From NCBI GenBank assembly GCA_030704615.1, contig CM060734.1, positions 60,838,042 to 60,902,041 of the forward strand: 64,000 nucleotides of DNA, in the 5' to 3' direction. The notes under the pieces were generated by a model. The model saw only the letters and a list, made by a program, of their open reading frames with translations. It searched no databases and was not told the origin of the DNA. The DNA comes from Takakia lepidozioides. Lineage: Eukaryota; Streptophyta; Takakiopsida; Takakiales; Takakiaceae. The first letter of the stretch is position 1, and each line of letters begins with the position of its first letter. Of this stretch, positions 58,000 to 64,000 are shown piece by piece. The position numbers and the translations under genes are program-made.

Positions 58000-60321
58000 G
58001 CTGTTGTTGTCTGATTCATTATCATACCAACACATGTCACACTAGTGTGTGAAGGTGGTTCCGTCTACTTATAGTTTGAACTGAGCAAGTATTTTGTAGT
58101 TTTTCTGGCTAGTAATCTTTCTCTTCTTGGACCTTTGTAGTTTCTTGATTTACTGAGTCGGTCGCATGTCACTCTATAATTCATTGTAGAACATTACTAT
58201 CTTCTAGTCACTGTGTATCAAAGAGAGGTTATGGGCCCATACACGCAATAGGTAGAGTTTTGTTTTTAGGATGAGAGAGAATCAGCTTTTGTAGAAAAAC
58301 AATGGACGCCAAGGATATGGCGAGCGTGGTGAAATTCAATGGAGAGAATTTCACACTCTGGAAGATCCAAATGGAGATCATTTGCGACAAAGGAGCTGAT
58401 AGAAATCGTGGATGGAATTGAGAAGGAAGAAAGTGACATGGACAAGGCCGCTTGGAGCAAGAAGAATAACACGGCCAAGATGATTATGAACATGGCAGTT
58501 GATAGGGATCACTTGCAAATGATGGTATAGTGCAAGACTGCACACGATATCTGGACAAAATTAATCACTACTCATGAACATCATTCCACTGAGAACGTGT
58601 ACATGTTGCAACATCAGTTTTGTGAGTACAAGTTCAGGTGGGGAGATAGTATTGCTGCTCACATATCAAAGATTGAACACATGGCAAGACAGTTGATAGG
58701 TCTTGAAGAGAAATTTTCAGATAAGGTCATTATCTGAAAGACAATATGTAGCTTACCACCGAGTTATCGACATGTCCTATTGGCTTGGAGAAACATGCCT
58801 GAGAGTGAGAAGACGACGATGAATCTTACCATATGATTGTTGGAGGAAGAAAGCATGATTAACAAGATCCAAGGGATATCTAAGAATGAAGAAGACATGG
58901 CGTTCTTCGAAGCAATGCTAACTAGACCAGACATTACCTATGTAGTCAATAATGCGGCAAAGTACTCTAACAAACCCCAAAGATGCATTGGACAACAGTC
59001 AAACAGGTTTTTCGGTATCTCAAGGGGATCAGTGATGATTATGGTCTCCTTTTTGGAGGAAAAGGCGATCACATTGTGCTTCAAGGTTATTGTGATATCA
59101 ATTATGCTGGTGATCCTGATACAAATCTCGGACTGCCTATGTCTTTCTTTTGGGAAGAGCCACGATTGCATGGAGCAGTCAGAACCAGAAGTGCACGACA
59201 ATTTCAACTACTGAAGTGGAATACATTGCCTCATGTGGTGCCACAAAGCAAGCCATCTGGCTTCGAAGATTTCTTGCCAGTCTTCGACTTGCGTAGTTGA
59301 AACTGACCATTCTACATGGTGATAATCAAAGTGCAATTAAACTTGTCAAAAATCCTGAACGAGGCAAGAGGACCAAGCACATCGATGTGCAGTATCACTT
59401 TGTGCGAGAGAAGTTTCGGAATCAGGATATCACCATCATGTATATTCATCACACAAGCCAACAAATTGCTGATATTATGACAAAGACGCTTCCCACCCCG
59501 AGAAATTATGTTTCTTCCGGAAGATGATGGGTATGGTATCTCGTGCCTCTATCAATGCAGCACACATAGTGGAGTCCTGATTGCATACCAAAAGCAGTGG
59601 GAGCAATGATTGATTCACATGGGCGTTCCTCTCTACAGGACACATGTAGTATTTTACCAAGTAGTGGAAGAATCGTCGAATTTTTGTTAGTATCTAATTG
59701 TGTGTTCTAGTGTTCGAGTGGGAGAGTAGAATGAGAGATAAAGATAAAGATAAAGTTTCTTTAACGTCCAGTGAATTTACACAGCCTACTGCTCTACACA
59801 CAGGCCATCAAGGGCCCAATGGACGGTCTGAAGACACATGTTGAAGGATTGAACCCAGGACCACCTAGGTTATGCACAGGCAAGGCACAAACACCCAACC
59901 ACTAGGCTATCTGCTCAAGAGAGAAGAGAGAGAAAAGACTCCGACATAACTAAGAGCCACTTCCCTCGTGGCTACTATGCCCCCTTTCCTGGGTGGGCCC
60001 AATTGAGTGCAGAATCATTAGTTTAGGCATGTCACTAAACCCTAAACCCTAAACTTGTCTGATTCACGTGAACTAGATTAGCCGATGATTATATACCGAC
60101 ACATGTCACACTAGTGTATGAATGTGGTTCAGTTGCTACTTGTAGTTTGAACTGAAGTACTTTGTGGTTTGTTTTTCTGGCTAGTAATCTCTTACTCGCT
60201 TTTATCTTTATCTTCTTGGACCTTTGTAGTCTGTGCGTGGTTTCTTGATTTACTGAGTCGATCGCATGTCACTCTATATTCATTGTAGAATCATTGTAGA
60301 ACATTACTATCTTCTACTTCA
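58000..60321 (+). mobile_element. Copia element with deleted core
   Basis: LTR copies end near 58210 and 60321 (shared stretch ACACATGTCACACTAGTGT to TAGAACATTACTATCTTCTA). A degraded primer site TATCAAAGAG follows the left LTR. Gag starts at 58302 (MDAKDMASVVKFNGENFTLW) and is frameshifted. Near 58905 it jumps to the end of RT and RNase H (LTRPDITYVVNNAAKYSN, WTTVKQVFRYLKGISDDYGL, GDNQSAIKLVKN, QQIADIMTKTLP). Protease, integrase and most of RT are missing. Confidence 0.72.
59760..59925 (-). mobile_element. tRNA-derived SINE, minus strand
   Basis: On minus TAGCCTAGTGG (59909-59899) matches an A box and GGTTCAATCC (59855-59846) a B box, at tRNA-like spacing. It lies in the 3' part of the deleted copia element. 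Confidence 0.5.
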
Positions 60322-61170
60322 TGCCTACCCTCCGTTCCAGGAATGGCTCAAGCGAACGGCCGTAGGGCCTTTTGGCACAGTGTATCAACAATATCTAAGT
60401 TCAACTTGTCCATGAGAGAAATTATGGCCCCACCTATGACTCAATGCGAAACTGGTAAGACCCACGAATTAGATTGTACTAGTACCGTAAACTCACAAGA
60501 TTGCAGTTCTCATCCATTTGTTCACACATCTTCCAAGGATCATTGAAGTTAGGCAGTCGTAAAGGATTTTGGGGGATTCTGCCTTTTTTGAGGCAAATTA
60601 AAATGCAGAAGATCTCCACGGCGCTGGCGCATTCTGCATTCCTAATCGGCAGTTTGACTTTTATTGGCTCATTATGGCCTGCAGCCAATCAGGGCCTCGC
60701 AGAATGTGCCCCCAAAATTCCTTTACGCCAGGGAACGTGCCCCCTCGGGCGCATTATGGCTACCGGCTTGCCCTGATGGCTCACTTGGAGCCATACTGCG
60801 CCCTAGGGGGCGCGTTCTCTAGTCCACAGATTTCCTCAAACTTACAGCTTGACCAGATTCCAGTTTCGTTAGACAGAATTAAATATACTGAAAACGACAT
60901 GACATTCGCAAAAATGTGCGGCAAGAGAACAGCTTCTTGTGTTGGAGATACGTATTTAAGGATTCACCATCATGTGCATGAAAATTTGAATGATCACCAG
61001 TGCCCCTATCATCAGATCATCGCTACAATGAACCCCGTAGATCAGGTGATATGATCTCACTTGCAATATGCACTTGCGTGTGCCACTATAAGCGCCTGTT
61101 CAAAATCTTCATGCGACACTCTGTCATGAGATTACAGTGGCCTATGTTGCGAAAAGCCTGATAAGTACTG
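60322..61170. other. Intergenic with a repeat shared with 26.7 kb
   Basis: 60850-60940 resembles 26700-26790 (both carry GACCAGATT, then AATGTGCGGCAAG and GAACAGCTT). No gene recognised. Confidence 0.45.
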
Positions 61171-61179
61171 TTCACTAGT

Positions 61180-61400
61180 GCTTACCATCATATAACAGTC
61201 TGATGGGGGCCCTGTCGGCAAACTTAGAAAACTGAGCCGGGCATGCATCGACGATCTCTTTGCCAGGTTCCATGTACAATATACTCCCGCTGATTTTTGT
61301 TTCTTACCAGCGTCGCTGGAGAACCGGTTGTCTGTGGTGCACCTGACATGGCAATCAGTGCAGAAGCCCTTTGTCAATCTCAGAACGTTCAGCGAAAACA
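61180..61400 (-). pseudogene. DUF674 minus-strand type, exon 1 remnant
   Basis: On minus the DNA matches exon 1 of the gene at 30702 (SGSILYMEPGKEIVD-like reading), with frameshifts. The upstream region up to about 61850 also matches 30690-31040. Divergent partner of the copy at 63713. Confidence 0.58.
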
Positions 61401-62856
61401 CGTGTACCGAGGTCTAATAATGTATTGCTTGGATCAAACGTTTGAGCATAATCTAAGTTTCTTGACTTCGTATGAACTGACATATAGGATAACGAGACTC
61501 GGACTGAGATAACTTCCAAAGGAGCGAGATACGACTGTACTGATGGCTGAACGAAGCGAAGCTCTCGAGCGCCTGCGCCTCACTTTGGCATCACAGTTCA
61601 CTTGTGAAAAAGGATTTCGGTAAATCTGGTTTATAGTGTACTAGATGCCTACTTGCCAACTTTGCTGCACTCGGCTGTTTCAGATCAGATGGGTCATCAA
61701 AACTCTCAAGTGGAAAGATGGCGGCTATGGCGCTGATCCGGATCTGTAGTTGAAATAAAGAGCCGTCGATGGCACGGACCCCTAGCAGATTATCCCGGGA
61801 ATATTTAAGGTGTCGGATCTGATGAGCCAGTACTTTCAAGAGGATTATATCTTCTGCAACAGCGTCCGGGAAATAATTTCAGTTGAACCAGCCAGTAGCC
61901 GCTCATTCCCAGCAGCAATCGGCTAAGTGGGTTGGGCAGTCGGTTGCTGCCCCTTAGTGGTAACTATACCCGGTCAATTTCCGGGATAAATTCCTTATAA
62001 CCGGTAATATTCCTAATGATTTATTTTGTGTTCAGCTATAAATCCGGCCCTTATAAATATCAACTGGTTGACAACACAAGTGTCAAATGCACAACAATAA
62101 GTAAATAATAATAAGAAGAAATAATCACAACCAGTTTTAGGCAATTCAAACAAGTGAAGAACATTGTATCCTTATAGAAGTTGGACCTGTCAATGCCTTC
62201 AAACCACATGGAGGTCAAGAATTGAACCCGCGTGGACAGCATAGCAGGCAGCGAGTGCAAGCAGGCGTGGGGCTGGGGCTGTGAGAGCAACGTCCAGACT
62301 TAGTAGGGTTTGCCCGCGGGCCGCCCTCTTGAGTTCAATATTTTTTCACGTAAACGCCCTTCCTCGGATGTAACCCGGCCTAGCACGTTGGAATTTTGCC
62401 ATGTGGCAGACTTCGACGGCCATTTCCGTTTTTTGTAATATAAAAAGGGCCGGAATCCGTCCAGGCCTTGCCAACTAAGGCAGATTTCCTGTCTGTAATG
62501 AAATGGAAAGGCAAATATCCTTCTTAAAAGTAGGGCACCCGGTTGATTTCCGCTTCGGCCATTTTTCCCCTCGGATCCATTTCCTGAGGTTTCATATTTC
62601 ATTCGGAAATTCTGGAATTCAGTCGGCTAGGATGTAACTGGCTGCCGGTTCTCCCCGGACGTTGTTCTGCAATAATCGGATCTCGGTTGATCGATTGACT
62701 GACGTCACACAAAACACAGTGCAGCAGATGAATGTGTCTCAAGCTTCGGTTACTGATGCAAGAGCAAGTAAATTACACCCCCGAGTTCTGGCATTGGGTG
62801 CGATCCAAGTTCCAAATCTACTACCTGCAGGCTACAATAATTCTCACCCAAGACCC

Positions 62857-63240
62857 TGTTGAAAAACCTTATTGCTTAATATACATGAGGTATCTATGAT
62901 GGCGAAGTCATGCCATAACGAGTAGATTGTCCTCAGCTATATATCGATTGTAATTTTCATCTATATCTGCAGGCCTATGTGATCAAAACAACTATAGGCT
63001 GCAACACCGAGAAGCTCCTAGAGAGAGAGGTTCCTACAGAGAGTATCTGTCGCTTCCTGCAGACACTACTTAAGAACTGGATGTACCAAGAACTGGAAGA
63101 TGAAACGTCTTCGAGAACCATCGGGAATATGGACGACTCTAGTTAGATCAAATGGTGGTCAGAAAACCCTAAGACCCTGAGTCGATCCTACCCCATGCAG
63201 AAGTGTTTGGGTATTCATGTAATCCATTCAACCTGTAAAC
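62857..63240 (+). mobile_element. Solo-LTR-like insertion
   Basis: Starts TGTTGAAAAACC and matches 33255-33655 in inverted orientation. It splits the sequence CAAGACCC|GCCACCG that is continuous near 36775. No clear target duplication. Confidence 0.48.
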
Positions 63241-63712
63241 GCGCCACCGATTGGTCTTCGGCGCCACGCCTTAGAGCCATTGCCAGATTTCACAATCTCG
63301 AGAGGGATAGGTGCTGTTCTCAGGTTGCCATCCTAGCACAAGCTCTTAATTGACAGGGGTCAAGTGCGTCATGGTCCATGATAGATCAGTAGCCGCCAGC
63401 TTGCACGATAATGTAGTACTAAAAAGAAAATAGGTTTCTCAGCGGAGACTAGCTGGGCTTGCCGGCAGATCCAGCAGTGGATTCTTCTCATACTGTAGCA
63501 CCAAGTGGTTTGATCGCATCGCGCACTCCGTTCTGTCTCTGGTATTGGTTTCATTTCTAGCACTTCACCTGGGGGTGAGACCATGATTTAACACTTTAAG
63601 ACAGAAGTAGACGAGGCTGATCATGCAATCTCTCAAGACTGTTAAATTGAGAGCTTTCGAGATCCTGCAGCTCTCGCCCGAAGAAGTTTCTGCGCCTAGA
63701 TCTCCTGTTATA

Positions 63713-64000
63713 ATGGCGACTCATGAGGCGAAAACTGTGAAAGTTTCTCTTCTGCGGAGAAGGGTGGGCAAGCAGGTCTTGTACTTGGAAGCACGAAAGG
63801 ATTTTGTGGACATCCTCATGAGTTTTTTGACACTGCCTACAGGGGCCATAATCAAGATTCTCTCAACAGGTATGGTTTATGTGCAAATTAGATCTACACC
63901 TGTAGCCTGATATTTAAGTCATCATGTCTGTGGACTAATCTATGTTCTCGGGGAGTGATCAGTCGCTATCCTATGCGGCGAACTTTCATGTGAAACTGAG
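63713..64000 (+). CDS. DUF674 gene, exon 1 and start of intron (cut by window end)
   Basis: Exon 1 is 63713-63869 (157 bp, same length and phase as in its siblings): ATHEAKTVKVSLLRRRVGKQ, VLYLEARKDFVDILMSFLTL and GAIIKILSTG, then a GTATGG donor. No stop or shift is seen. The intron start resembles that at 37425. The rest of the gene lies beyond the window, so intactness cannot be judged. Confidence 0.7.

Overview
This is a nuclear segment of a land-plant genome. It is intron-bearing, sparse in genes and dominated by nested LTR and non-LTR retrotransposons. A microbial-type terpene synthase-like (MTPSL) gene, a tandem-DUF3455 gene, an expanded DUF674 cluster and a PLS-type PPR fragment together point to a seed-free plant (fern, lycophyte or bryophyte). 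I cannot name the species. No rRNA, tRNA gene, CRISPR or prokaryotic operon was seen.

Layout. 1-7.5 kb holds one likely intact host gene, a secreted protein of two tandem DUF3455 domains in four exons (1648-3851), followed by unremarkable DNA. 7.5-25.7 kb is a minus-strand LINE whose ORF2 is split at 8314/19097 by a 10.8-kb Ty3/gypsy-like element flanked by the 4-bp target duplication ATGG. 26.1-41 kb and 61-64 kb hold a decayed family of DUF674 genes arranged as divergent pairs, with solo-LTR-like and unidentified insertions. 40.7-45.8 kb holds two copia elements, one nested in the other. 46.2-49.4 kb is a broken minus-strand MULE-like transposase-type gene, followed by minisatellites and roughly 630-bp tandem units up to 52.0 kb. 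53.9-55.1 kb is the intronless terpene synthase gene with its own TATA box. 55.5-61 kb holds gene fragments (an unassigned exon, a PPR piece), a deleted copia element and a tRNA-derived SINE.

The most remarkable object is the gypsy element at 8315-19096. Besides gag, protease, reverse transcriptase and integrase it carries a cytosine-C5 DNA methyltransferase domain between protease and RT, and a PHD finger after integrase. The methyltransferase shows the LDLFDG, PCQ and ENV motifs. The element is also structurally strange. About 6 kb of its interior is inverted between two inverted GC-rich arrays. Its integrated ends do not match the LTR ends predicted by its primer-binding site and polypurine tract, as if a two-LTR circle had been opened inside an LTR. 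The 16 nt next to the LTR are a perfect complement of a segment inside the LTR, which suggests Tf1-like self-priming rather than tRNA priming. Its 317-bp LTR segments differ at a single position although the coding region is broken, so it was probably mobilised in trans.

Host genes that look capable of function are the DUF3455 gene and the terpene synthase; one DUF674 copy (37268-40721) would be intact but for a 1.8-kb insert. The rest are fragments or transposon genes.
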